A stretch of DNA of 64,000 nt. Source: Hermatobates lingyangjiaoensis (lineage: Eukaryota; Arthropoda; Insecta; Hemiptera; Hermatobatidae). This document shows positions 47,226 through 57,600 of this stretch, one piece after another. The translations under genes and the position numbers were made by a program. The stretch spans positions 2,720,001 through 2,784,000 of the forward strand of contig JAPFBL010001929.1 in the NCBI GenBank assembly GCA_026182355.1. Direction: 5' to 3'. Each line of letters opens with the position of its first letter. The stretch's first letter is position 1. The notes under the pieces were generated by a model. It was not told the origin of the DNA. It ran no database searches and saw only the letters and a program-made list of their open reading frames with translations.

Positions 47226-47379
47226 ATTTCATTTCAAGTTTTCTTTATATTTCACACATTGGAGAAACCGAATCCATCCTTAGAAAAATTGCTGTCGGTT
47301 TGTCCGTAAAATTTTAACTAAACTCAGCCATCATAAGACATATCAAGCTGAAACATTGACGCGGTGCAACAGACGAGCA

Positions 47380-47642
47380 TTAGACCTTTGCAATACCACA
47401 CAGTGAAGATTGATTTTACAGTGGGATTCCTAAATAATTCAAGTGTATTTTTAGTAGTGATCTTTAACGAGTACCTGATATCGTACAGGATCGGAATAGA
47501 CGCTTTTACGTCCTTCTCCGAGGGACGACATGCTCAGGTTTATTCATCTCTCTCCTGAATAAATCGAGGGCCAGGTGGGGATCGAACCCCGGTCCTATAA
47601 GTTCTGAGACGAGTACGTTAACTACTGAGCTAACCTGGCCCC
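47380..47642 (-). mobile_element. tRNA-derived SINE with an intact tRNA-like head
   Basis: On the minus strand GGCCAGG at the start pairs perfectly with CCTGGCC about 65 nt later, forming a 7-bp acceptor-like stem. GTTAGCTCAGTAGTTAACGT is box A and GGGGTTCGATCCCC is a perfect T-arm with box B. The body follows. The tail is type B-like (CACTGTGTGGTATTGCAAAG). Confidence 0.9.
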
Positions 47643-47854
47643 CAAGTAGTAGTGTTAGTAGGAGAACATAGTTGGGCAGCTTGGTATAGTTTTCACGGTA
47701 TCAGAAAGCCACTAGCATGTTTTAATGTAATACCAACTTATTAAAAATAATGTTTTAAATATATAATATCCTACCAAGAAATTCACGAACGTTAAAAAAT
47801 GGTATTTGAATATTTGAGGAGAGTATTACATAAAATCGTTTTTTTATGTAGTTA

Positions 47855-47855
<1 letters not shown>

Positions 47856-47927
<72 letters not shown>

Positions 47928-48036
47928 CACTTCTTCTCCTGAGGACGACCGCCATTACGGTCGAAATATTGAAAAGTGAGTCTTTGTTGTGTTTCTGTTT
48001 ATGTGTCACTGCTTATTTTAATTGTTATATATATAT

Positions 48037-48069
<33 letters not shown>

Positions 48070-48070
48070 T
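47856..48070 (+). mobile_element. Short Penelope end with long helix II, between (TA)n tracts
   Basis: At 47939-47970: CTGAGGA, C, GACCG-CCATTA-CGGTC, GAA, ATAT, T. AAAAGTGAGTC follows and the tail reaches TA repeats at about 48026. This is the most stable helix II of the ATAT families. Confidence 0.85.
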
Positions 48071-48079
48071 TCTTAAGTT

Positions 48080-49370
48080 AACTATTTATTCATGAGCTCA
48101 TAGAAATGATTTCTCGTTAAAACTTACTAATCAATAAAAAGTATCTAGAAAAAATGAATAAAAAAATAGTCAGAAAGAAATAAAAAAGGAAATCACAACT
48201 GATCTAAGAAAATATATCACTGTTGCAGGAAGCAGTCAATTTTTAAAGACAAAGCACATGGAAGACAAGGTTTGACTTGGGTGCTTCTTATTATGCAATA
48301 ATAAGACATATGGAAAAGCAAGGCATGGGACATGCCTGAGAGAATGACAAATTGATATGCCTGTATGTCTTGTTTGACTGAATTCCAAATGTACCCTTGT
48401 ATATAATGCTTTCCAAGCTTGGATAAATCAAATACAATGGAATGGGGGCAAACTTTGGCCACTCCATTTATCAAGTAGTAGTGTCACAGATACTGGACTG
48501 AGAGACCGGCCTCTTCTCAGAGAAACTAGTCCTTTCTCAATGATAACTTTACTCTCATTTTGATGAAATAATTGCACTTTCAAATCCTATATAAATATAC
48601 CTTTTATCGCTATCAAAAATAGTAAAAAGTTGCTATTACTTTATTTACTGAGAAAGTTTCATTTTAACACATAATATTGAAATAAATAGAAATATTAATG
48701 ACAAAAATTTTTGTTTACACAAACTGTGATTAGTTTTCATTTCTTAACATTTCAGCAAAAAAAGTCAATTTGCCACTAAAAACAACTCGCAGTTATACAA
48801 CTAAAAAACCATCAAATCAATGTCAGACATTTCTTTTGATGGAACAATAGTTAGAAAATAATAATCTGTGATATTTTAGACATAATTTCACTCTAGGAGT
48901 AAATACCCATATTTACAGGTAATAGGACTTGTCATTTAAATTATAATGTATATCTTTCATATTTTCCAAACTAAGAAGAAAACTTAAAATTTTTTACTAT
49001 AAAAGTGTATTTTTTTCCAGAAATTTAAAAAACAGTACAAGAAAGAGACTTTCAACAAAAGGACTTAAGTTAAGAAATTAATAGTTTCCGAAACTTTATT
49101 TATAAGCTGAATTGTTTGTTAGAAGCTAGATAGGCAATTAGAAATAAATAACTGCTATTTGATGTAATTTCAACATATTAATAATAAGAATGTGTTATTC
49201 TCTAAAAGTTACCTCAACAAGAGGTCGCAAATATAACGCATAAGCATCTACTGTCTAGTCGAAATAAGAATTTTCTGACTTATTACAGACAAAATACGAA
49301 TTTGCAAACAGATGTCAGTGAATCTTGGTAGGTCAAAATGTTCCTAAATAGGTAGATGATATCTTGGATA
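48080..49370. other. Intron sequence, nothing identified
   Basis: A slightly more balanced block at 48200-48520 has no recognised domain on either strand and may be an old element. Confidence 0.45.
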
Positions 49371-49376
49371 ACTGCT

Positions 49377-49379
49377 GTA

Positions 49380-49430
<51 letters not shown>
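49377..49430. repeat. (TA)n microsatellite
   Basis: Uninterrupted TA run of about 50 bp. Confidence 0.95.
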
Positions 49431-49431
<1 letters not shown>

Positions 49432-49612
49432 GTACTGCATGATTGCAGGGAAGTGTTTTAAAATAAAAATGGGATTTCATATCAACACATACTTTCATTA
49501 TATGTGTTGATTTGCTTTCACATATTTATTGTAATACCTTTATACTCATGTCAAAAACGTGAAATTTTTCTGCAGTACAATGTGCAGGATCAAACCTTTA
49601 CCACTATCATTC

Positions 49613-49622
49613 CTCTCTCTCA

Positions 49623-49720
<98 letters not shown>

Positions 49721-49742
49721 TATTCATATATATATATATATA
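49613..49742. repeat. Compound (CT)n-(CA)n-(TA)n microsatellite
   Basis: CTCTCT for about 36 bp, then CA for about 68 bp, then TA. The overlapping Leu/Ser- and His/Thr-rich ORFs are artefacts. Confidence 0.95.
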
Positions 49743-49759
49743 TAACAGATTCAATAATA

Positions 49760-50661
49760 TATCGACCGTTTTATAGAATAGGTGTGTTCTCTAATCGGGG
49801 TTCGGTCAATTTTCCAGGATAAAAAATCAAACTCTCGTTGCCAACGTTTCGGTTTTATTTAAAACCTTTTTCATAGGCCTACAAACAAAGGATAATAAGA
49901 AATCACATATCAACATCAAACATATACACAATTTGTAACCGAAGGAGTTACAAAGTAACCTCATTTATGCCATCAAATGTAAAGACTGTGACAAGTGTTA
50001 CTATGGTGAAACTAGTCGTTTTCTCAAAGAAAGGTTGTACCAACATAATTATTCCATAAGAAAAAATAAAAGTAATGCAACAGCCTTAGCTGGGCATGCA
50101 ATAAACGAAGGTCACACGTTCGATTTTGAAGATACAACTATAATAGAAAAAGGAAAAGATGAGCAAAGAAGGAAGACACTTGAGATGTTATATATTAAAA
50201 AGGATCTAAGTTCGATTAATCATAGAAGTGATATTACTAATTTAAGTAATATTTATTCTGGAGTGTTGTGCTGAGTTTTAGTGAAATTTGATTTATTTAG
50301 TTCCCTTGAGTGAACAGTGTTGAGGTTATTTGTAATGTTATCTTATTAGTCTAGTCGAAGGTTTTGTCCGGCTAACATTGTTGTTCCTTTAAATAATGTA
50401 AATTTCATTTTCTTAGTTAAAAAATTCTTACTTCTGTAAGTAATATTGTTTTATGTATCTCTGAAATATTTCTGCTTGTAACATTCATAACTTGTAACAA
50501 TCCATTTTCATATTGTGTATATGTTTGATGTTGATATGTGATTTCTTATTATCCTTTGTTTGTAGGCCTATGAAAAAGGTTTTAAATAAAACCGAAACGT
50601 TGGCAACGAGAGTTTGATTTTTTATCCTGGAAAATTGACCGAACCCCGATTAGAGAACACA

Positions 50662-50665
<4 letters not shown>
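49760..50665. mobile_element. Penelope copy with inverted flanking arms
   Basis: The left arm (49760-49932, reversed) and right arm (50505-50665) are inverted copies of the 3' end: CCTATGAAAAAGGTTTTAAA, AAACCGAAACGTTGGCAACG, then GAGTTTGATTTTTTATCCTG. Between them lies the GIY-YIG ORF end plus its 3' UTR. The right side runs into (TA)n at 50665. Confidence 0.8.
49957..50274 (+). pseudogene. Penelope GIY-YIG endonuclease fragment
   Basis: The frame begins at the break with the inverted arm, without a start codon: IYAIKCKDCDKCYYGETSRF, then LKERLYQHN, LAGHAINEGHTFDFEDTTII, EKGKDEQRRKTLEMLYIKKD, and TGA. It shows the GIY-YIG-type order (Y, C--C, YYGET, R, H ... GHTFDF). The reverse transcriptase is missing. 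It differs in sequence from the copies at 6.1 and 21 kb and belongs to a distinct subfamily. Confidence 0.85.
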
Positions 50666-50704
<39 letters not shown>

Positions 50705-50908
50705 TATATAAAAGATTTCACATAAACATGTGAAACAACAACCAATGATCAAACCACAATAAGAAATGGGAAAACAGACCAAGATCTTTCAACCGTAACA
50801 AGCGGTTTTCGTCAGAGTCAAAAACCCAACTGAAATACTAGATGCAGAAACATCTGGTGAGGGATTGAGAAAAGTGGTATTTTAAAAGGCTGAAAGTGCA
50901 GGAAAGGA

Positions 50909-51172
50909 CTAATGTCCAGAGAGGGATGTTTTGGGTAAACAAAGGAGTACAGTAAGAAAGAGTAAAACTATCCGGTAGCTGTCAGTCTTCCTAGAAGAAG
51001 CTATTGCACTCGTTAACACTGAGTCAAACCGAAACAACAAGTTACTAATGTCTATAATATATGATCTCTTAAATTTAATTAGAGGTAAGTCAATAATATT
51101 TCTTAACAACATCGATTTTTCATAGGTAATACATTTTGTTCCTGTCCAATCAATATTATGATTTTCATTCAT
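50909..51172 (-). pseudogene. End of a Penelope GIY-YIG nuclease
   Basis: Minus strand HNIDWTGTKCITYEKSMLLR then NIIDLPLIKFKRSYIIDISN. The GHxxDW...K.....RxxxE/D layout is that of the final part of GIY-YIG domains in Penelope-like ORFs. It directly follows the RT tail piece. Confidence 0.65.
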
Positions 51173-51486
51173 TCATAGGAACAAAGTCTTAACGCCATCA
51201 AAAACATATTTTTAAAAACAGAATTTTTAACATTTCTTGGATGGGTAGAATAGAAATGGACATACAGAAGTACGTTAGTGGGTTTTCTATATACACTAAA
51301 GCGTAACTCTTTAGGTAACCTATGGATCAGGATATCTAAGAAGGGCAAATTACGACTTACTTCTTCTTTCATTGTGAACTGAATTGTTGGCACTAATGAA
51401 TCTAAAGTTATTAGAAAACCATCTATATTTATAGTTATAGGACAGATGCATAGTATATCGTCAACATTTGTTAGGCTTGTCCACAT
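51169..51486 (-). pseudogene. C-terminal end of a Penelope reverse transcriptase
   Basis: Minus strand TNVDDILCICPITINIDGFL, then IQFTMKEEVSRNLPFLDILI, then RFSVYRKPTNVLLYVHFYST. VDD matches the RT catalytic YVDD-type motif and FTMEEE--LPFLD--I-R...VYRKPT is typical of the palm-thumb boundary in Penelope-like RTs. The frame is open for about 100 residues; no upstream RT motifs are present. Confidence 0.8.
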
Positions 51487-51649
51487 ACGCCTCTCAGCCT
51501 ATCGTTTTCTTTATACCCTACCCACTTTTTCGCACCAGCTCCCTCTAAATATACTAAATATTTATATCCCAGATAAATAATACCAGACCACTTCCTCCTC
51601 TCACCGTCTGGGTCTTTCTCACTCTGTTCTTTCTCTCAGTACGTATATC

Positions 51650-51920
51650 ATTCTACACTGCGATACAAATACATATACTTATTAAGTTTAAACCACAATG
51701 AAAAAAGAAAAAGAAAAGAAGTAAATGCTGTGAGACCACAATGAAAAATGAAAAACAAAAGAAGTAAATGCTCTGAGACCTATCAATTCATGTCATCAGA
51801 GAGTAAAGAAAGTAAAAACTAGGGCTAACATCCTATTGTTTTCCATTTTCCATTGTGGTTCAAACTTCATTGATTGTGTCAAGTGTTTATTTATTGTGAT
51901 TTTCTGCACATATATTTATA
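51650..51920. mobile_element. Possible decayed palindromic Penelope end
   Basis: AACCACAATGAAAAA...CTGAGACCTATCAATTCA...ATTTTCCATTGTGGTT is an imperfect inverted repeat with a direct 40-bp duplication on the left. A CTGATGACATGAATTG core-like phrase lies on the minus strand but no GAAA partner remains. Confidence 0.4.
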
Positions 51921-52174
51921 TATAACTCCCACACACACATATCCATAATTAATGTTACTTTCGAGTCGAATTCAGTTCATTTATCCTTTTATTTGTATTC
52001 CATTTATTTCTGTTCCTCTATTACTTTATCTCCTTTTCTAACTTCCTGTCTCTTGTTCATTTTGATTTATAAAAACAGCTGTCATTTTTTTATCTCTAAC
52101 TTTCACAAACTACATCTCTTCCATCTCACTATTTGTATTCCTTACCATTATTTTAATATTCTATCTCTCTTATG

Positions 52175-52177
<3 letters not shown>

Positions 52178-52220
<43 letters not shown>

Positions 52221-52275
52221 ACTCCCTCCCTCTCTCTCTCTCTCTCTCCCTCTCTCTCTCTTCCTCTCTCTCAAT
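52178..52275. repeat. (CT)n low-complexity tract
   Basis: CT dinucleotides with CCCTC interruptions. The overlapping ORF is an artefact. Confidence 0.95.
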
Positions 52276-52548
52276 TTGTCTTCCTATCATATTCCCAAAA
52301 TATAGCCTATTTTTTTCATAATTTGAGGATTATGAAATTAAGATAAATTATCAATAGGTACAACTGCCATGAGGAAAATATATAATGTTGTGATTATATT
52401 GAAACATATATAAAACAAACAATATTATATACTATCATAACATATTTTATAAGAGTATGAATGAAATTTAATGATAAATAAGACTAAAGACGACTTTGTC
52501 GTAAAAAGTACGGGAATATCACAGAAATGGGATAAAAATAATTGATAC

Positions 52549-52792
52549 CTGAATCGGAAAGGTGATTGGACGGCGATGAAACTGGATGGGAAGGCTGTCG
52601 GCCTCCGATGTTTGGTTCAATACCATGCTTTAGAAGAAGCTTGAGGACGTCTATGGCGGAGTACTCGACGGCCAGGTGAAGTGCGTTGCTGAAGACGAGT
52701 GGCATGGGGCCTCTGTAGGAGGAGCAGGAGGAACAGTCGCCACTCGAGCCAGCCGCCCTGAACCAAGCGTTAGAGCACCTTAACAAACACAT
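52549..52792 (-). CDS. Ankyrin-repeat protein gene, first visible exon
   Basis: The donor GATTCAG|GTATCA at 52549 leaves phase 1, matching the linker exon at 40.06 kb. The peptide contains SSGDCSSCSSYRGPMPLVFS, then NALHLAVEYSAIDVLKLLLK and HGIEPN, a good ankyrin repeat, then a Ser/Pro-rich start of the linker. The 5' limit is uncertain. An ATG at 52790-52792 (MCLLRCSNAWFRAAGSSGD) follows an in-frame stop and could be the start; otherwise GGTTCAG at 52758 could be an acceptor with the exon starting at 52757. The downstream exons make the whole reading phase-consistent over 40 kb. Confidence 0.8.
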
Positions 52793-53129
52793 TGTGAGTG
52801 TGGTAGGGTGGCTACGGCATCAGTAGGCAACAACAAAACACTGCACATTCAGGGCAACTGAAACAAAGACTATGGTAATCTTAGGAAACACAAGAGGATG
52901 TATGACTGAAAAAGGAATCCATAAGATGTAATAGTAGAAATCTAAGAGAACTGGAAAAAACTAAGAATATAATCATCTTAAAAATACATTGTGGTACTAT
53001 GACTACAACAACAATATACAACAGAATAACAGTACCTCAAAACAATAAAAATAACAGTGAACTGAAATAAATTAAGAATATTATCACCTTAAGAAACTAT
53101 AAAACTATAGTTTTATAAAACTATATGTA

Positions 53130-53430
53130 TATAAAAATATACAAAACTAAACTAAAATTTATCGGGACTCGGACAGTTTTAGTCCAATAAATTTTAGTTT
53201 AGTTTCGTTTCTATTCCACAGTGATACTTTTATCAATATTTATATAATCTATATATATATATTATATACACACACACACACACACACACATCTATAATTA
53301 TATATATATATATATTATTATTATATATTATATAATTATATATATATATATATAGGGGTCCTCGAGGACCGCTTGTTGCAGTTGAAGGATCTTGGTCTTG
53401 TTTTCCCATTTCATATTGCACATTGATCAT
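53130..53430. mobile_element. Fragments of Penelope tails among (TA)n and (CA)n
   Basis: 53150-53245 has inverted pieces of the TTTATCGGGACTCGG / AAACTAAA tail family, then TA, (CA)n at 53270-53290, TA, and a piece of the AGATCT family (ACCGCTTGTTGCAGTTGAAG). Confidence 0.6.
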
Positions 53431-53439
53431 ATATACAAT

Positions 53440-53870
53440 ATATATATTTAGTATACAAGTTTTTTGAGGACTAAATCTTGAAAAGGAACTTATCTTAGTT
53501 AAGATATTTTTTGTATGTATTTATACATCATTGTCAAAACAATGTTTTTTAGCCCTGATGATGATGTAGAAATTCATTGAAACTTTGGTGTGATAAGGAA
53601 AATTTCCTTTTCAAGACCTAGCCTAAAATATTTATCAAATACTGTGTGGAAACTACAATATGTAATGGGGAAAAAGGGACTAAGATCTTTCGACCGTAAC
53701 AAGCGGTCCTCGTCACAGTCAAAACCCCAATAGTTAGGTTTTTGAGTCTGACGAAGATCGCTTGTTAGTGTTGAAAGATGTTAGTCTTTTTTCTCCCATT
53801 TCATATTGTGGTTTGATCATTAATCGTTATTTCACGTGTTTATGTGAAATTTTGTAAGTATATATATGTA
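53440..53870. mobile_element. Two Penelope ends, one palindromic
   Basis: 53554-53590 has CTGATGA, T, GATG...CATT, GAAAC with a decayed helix III. 53655-53870 is a palindrome of the AGATCT family with a minus-strand motif at 53686-53714 and a decayed plus-strand motif at 53758-53790. Confidence 0.65.
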
Positions 53871-53883
53871 TATATATATATTT

Positions 53884-54134
53884 TATTAAAGTAGACGGCA
53901 GCTTCCGCATTTACGACTTTTTTGCTCGTTTTCTCTAGTTTTTCTTACTAGTTTTTTCTGGTAGGGAGTGATTTCATGGAGGAGTTGTCCCAGAGACAAC
54001 TCCTCCATGAAATCACTCCCTACCAGAAAAAACTAGTAAGAAAACTAGAGAAAACGAGCAAAAAAGTCGTAAATGCGGAAGCTGCCGTCTACTTTAATAA
54101 AATATGTTTACAAGAAAATCTGCTGCCAATATAC

Positions 54135-54138
<4 letters not shown>
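53884..54138. pseudogene. Penelope N-terminal ORF fragment as a near-perfect hairpin
   Basis: Arms 53884-53991 and 53997-54105 are inverted with a 5-bp loop. The plus strand reads HEITPYQKKLVRKLEKTSKK then NAEAAVYFNKICLQENLLPI and YT, running into a 50-bp (TA)n. It is homologous to the N-terminal pieces at 5.8, 7.9, 20.7/22.1 and 28.5 kb. Confidence 0.8.
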
Positions 54139-54189
<51 letters not shown>

Positions 54190-54191
<2 letters not shown>

Positions 54192-54480
54192 TCAAAAACA
54201 AAGAAAACCAACCCACAGAGAAAGAGACACACTTACAAACCCATGTTTTCAGATGATCCGTCTTCGGGAGAAAAGATTTTGAGTGATATATATATATATA
54301 TATACGAGTTCAACATTTAAGAAGAGTAACACACAGAGTAAGGAAACACACTTACAGACTCAAATTTTTGGGTAATACGTCTTCAAGAGAAAAGAGAAAG
54401 GGAGACCAGGCACGTTGTAGCCTCAACGGCAAGTAACCAACCCCTTTGTTGGTGTATATATATATATATATATTGGTGTA
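54190..54480 (-). mobile_element. Two Penelope ends, AATT family
   Basis: Minus strand: 54190-54282 (decayed; GAAGACGGATCATCTGAAAA) and 54305-54460 (CTTGAAGACGTATTACCCAA AAATTTGAG type; CTGTAAGTGTGTTTCC). Both are bounded by TA tracts. Confidence 0.65.
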
Positions 54481-54737
54481 AATTAATATATTATTTAGTA
54501 AATTATATATATTATTCATTAAAATTAACTTAAGTTTCGGGATTCACTATCTTCTGATTGAGGAATTCCATCTTGCCAACAAATTGCCTGTGGCCAGGAA
54601 ATATACGTTGGCCAAATGACATGATTATTAAGAAATAATCCTATGATTTTATTTAATGAATTATATACATGTAATTTTTTGTATAAATGAAGCTGACTGA
54701 TATCTCGGATATTGTGGTATTTTAATGATTTTACTAG

Positions 54738-54851
54738 CTGATGTTCGAAACCGCAAGTGAATATAACTATGAGAATGCTGTGGTGGCAGTGTACACGTTG
54801 GTGGAGCGTATCATCAGCCTGGTGACCTCTCATCGTCAGGCTTCCACTTGA
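54738..54851 (+). CDS. Candidate small exon of unknown gene
   Basis: After a plausible acceptor (AATGATTTTACTAG) the frame reads L and then, from ATG 54741, MFETASEYNYENAVVAVYTL VERI... continuing IISLVTSHRQAST and TGA at 54849-54851. The codons are balanced and G/C-ending in an AT-rich region, and the peptide looks like an amphipathic helix. It is on the strand opposite the ankyrin gene and upstream of its first visible exon. It could be a last exon of a plus-strand gene or an old retrocopy. I see no partner exon and do not recognise it. Confidence 0.3.
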   Translation: MMFETASEYNYENAVVAVYTLVERIISLVTSHRQAST

Positions 54852-54999
54852 CATGTCCACCCAGTCAACTGCAGACTCTTCAATCTCGCAAAAACACCCT
54901 GCCAATTAATGACCAACAACGACCAGTCAATGCCTTCATCCACCAGAAGAGGGTCACTTCAATTCTAATCACATCTGGCAATAGATGCCATTCAGGAGT

Positions 55000-56255
55000 C
55001 TTAAAAAGCTTTAAAAACATATATTTTGCTTATCTATATAATCAAAATTTTCTATATATCTATCCATCTATTTTTTATGCATTTCAAAATAGATTAAATA
55101 ATACAACTGAATATCTTACAATTTACCATAACTTTATCACAGGAAAGGCAATAAGTTGATAAAATCGTTAATTTGTCGTGACTATTTAACAGTCTATAGG
55201 TATTACAAAGCTCATCTGTTACCCAATGAATATTCTCTGCAGAAATAATTATACATCAATTTAGTTTATTTAAATAAAATATTTTTTTTTATTAATTTTA
55301 TTTTTTTTTCAAATTTGGTAAAACCTAATTTTTTCAGATATTTAGGACAAGCTTCCAGATGCCCTTCACTGCCAGGAGTAAAAAAGAAAAACTGACTGGA
55401 AACAGTTTTCTGAGACAATTGAAAAAGAAGGAAAACCTTTTATTTTAATGTTTAAAGTATGAAAATAATGAAATGAGACTAGCAATTAGTAGTATGCAAT
55501 ATAAAATATAAGGGATTCAGAGAAGGATAGGTTACAGTGAAATCTTACAAGAATACAATGACAAGAATTATGATCTCTCCTTTTCCCTGTGTATGTCTTC
55601 TACGTTTGGCTAGAAAGCTGTAGGCAGATATTGATAATTGAAGAAACTATATAAAAAAATATATACAGAAAATATTCACCGTCTCTGGTTGTTTTTGTCT
55701 ATAGTCCAAAAAAAAGTTGTTTTCATGTAAGAAATATTAAAAAAAAATCACTTATTTTAGTAAGAGTTCTTATGAAAACTGTTAAACAATTACAAAACCA
55801 GAGGAAGTTGTTGTTTTTCAGTGATTTCAAGGAAATGGATGATGACGCTTGAATCAAGTTTCTTTTTTCACGAAGCAGCAGGATACCTATTTAAAATACT
55901 ACAGTTGAACTGAATTACATACTAACCAATAATTCAGTATAAAAAATGAAGGTGAGTAAGCTTTTTAACTCTTTATGTCGAACTATACTTAAATATTCAC
56001 TGTTATTATAAAAAATTGATATTAATTACATATATTAAAACGTTATTATAATTTCCATTTCATATTTTAAAAGCATTAAATTTTCAAATAAAACTTTTTA
56101 TTCTGGGAAATATATATTTCATATAACAAATTTGTATCAATATGTTTTATCCCAATAACAGTGTAAAATATTGCACCGATCTAAAGTAGGAATAATTAGT
56201 GTAAGCATAGAAACATACTACAACTGAAATGGTAAAGGTACCCAAGGTGCAAAAC
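55000..56255. other. AT-rich stretch
   Basis: No recognisable element or exon. Confidence 0.5.
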
Positions 56256-56259
56256 CTAC

Positions 56260-57105
56260 AATACCTATTCACGAGATATCACGGATTTTTATAACAATAC
56301 TGGTAGACCAGTGACCCCTTGTGTCACTCAGTGTTAATAAATTATAGCAACAGTTAATAATTTACATTCACTGAACTTGATTGACAGGAATAACTATTAT
56401 TGCTATTTCTTGTTACTAAACCATGAAAACAAATTTTTTTATATGATTCGAACATTTGAAATAGTACCTTAACAGGAATCAACATGTATACACAATAAGT
56501 ATATTCAATAAAACAAATAAGAACTTCAAAGTAAAAAATTACATTTCTTTTATCACACAAATAAACATAAATAAACATCAATTGAAGGTATATACACAAT
56601 TAAGCATATTTAAAACAAGCAAAACCCTAAATTGAAATATTCCAATTATTTTACCCTAATAACATTAATAAAATGAATGTGTCTTTATAATATTACGTTA
56701 GAACATTCGTATTTAACATGACATTTGTGTTCAAGTTTATATTCCTAAAATTATTCATTATAAACCTCTAATGTTTAGTTCATTATATGAGCCGCTTATT
56801 TTGAAAGTGGCCTAATTCCATTTATGTTAAAATCGAGATATTTAAGGGTTTGCGTTTTACAAAATTTAAAAATATTGTCATTTTATTTATCAACTAATTT
56901 TTGTTATAAAAATTCTTAGTAATTTTAAATAAATTTTTTACAATTTGCTGCAAAAGGTAAAGATAACGTAAAAATGTAATTATTTAAATAGCTAGCTAAT
57001 TTTTTTTGGAAAATGGAATTAGGCCACTTTCAAAATAAACGGCTCATATATTATAGGCTACTCTGAACCCCCCTAATGAGAAATATTATTAAATAATATT
57101 CTTGA
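56260..57105. repeat. Segment duplicated at 36.4-37.0 kb, copy 2
   Basis: Same order of phrases as copy 1 (GACCCCTTGTGTCACTCAG ... TTAGAACATTCGTATTT ... CCCCCTAATGAGAAATATTA). This copy is interrupted by the inverted-repeat element at 56.8-57.05 kb and lacks the hAT. Confidence 0.8.
56784..57051. mobile_element. MITE with about 40-bp terminal inverted repeats
   Basis: The left end reads TATGAGCCGCTTATTTTGAA AGTGGCCTAATTCCATTT; the right end is its complement with one or two differences. Flanking TA/TATA fits a TA target (Tc1/mariner or related). The interior is AT-rich and non-coding. The paralogous empty site at 36.98 kb supports the boundaries. Confidence 0.8.
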
Positions 57106-57109
57106 AAGC

Positions 57110-57600
57110 CTATCGGAGTTTCATACATCTGTTAAATGTTTAAGTACCTTTGATTATTTATTCAAAACGTGAACTTCGAAAGTTTCATTTGAACCGCGAC
57201 AACTGACCGATTCTTGATAAATAAAATTTGTTTTATATAGATAAGTAACAAGAATTAACAGTAAATACTTGAACTAAAAAAAAAAATCTTTGAAACAATA
57301 ATATGATTTCTAAAAATGGGACTGACATCTTTCGCAGAAAAACTCATCAGGTTTATTCAATAACATTAAAAGATTATGTATCTGGAGTCATTAATATTAC
57401 TTGACTTATGTTGAGAGAACTTACTTTTTATTTTTTTCCTTTTTAATATCATTACTTGTAAAGTAATATATTACTCATTGCTTTCTTTAATATTTATTTG
57501 AATAATTCACCATAAACGGGAATTAACAGGTATTTGAATTTAAACAAGAACATCAGACTTTTATAAGTATAAAGATGGCATGAAAATGGGGTTTTATATA
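57110..57600. other. AT-rich stretch
   Basis: Nothing recognised. Confidence 0.5.

Larger units (their letters stand above)
50710..51490 (-). mobile_element. Penelope copy, reverse-transcriptase end to hammerhead end
   Basis: On the minus strand, in order: RT tail (51169-51486), a GIY-YIG end fragment (50909-51172), the 3' region, and a hammerhead-like motif of the AGATCT family at about 50787-50815, then the ACGTGTTTATG-type tail (here ACATGTTTATG) and TA repeats. Most of the nuclease between the RT tail and the nuclease end has been deleted. Confidence 0.8.

Noticed and set aside
48217..48474. Minus-strand ORF in a slightly GC-richer block
   Set aside because: No domain, no splice sites in phase with the ankyrin gene and no recognised element homology.
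49504..49822. ORFs with His-Thr and Leu-Ser runs
   Set aside because: They are translations of the (CT)n-(CA)n microsatellite.
54525..54905. Minus-strand ORF of 126 codons
   Set aside because: It is antisense to the better plus-strand candidate, with lower-complexity content and no splice-site support for its ends.
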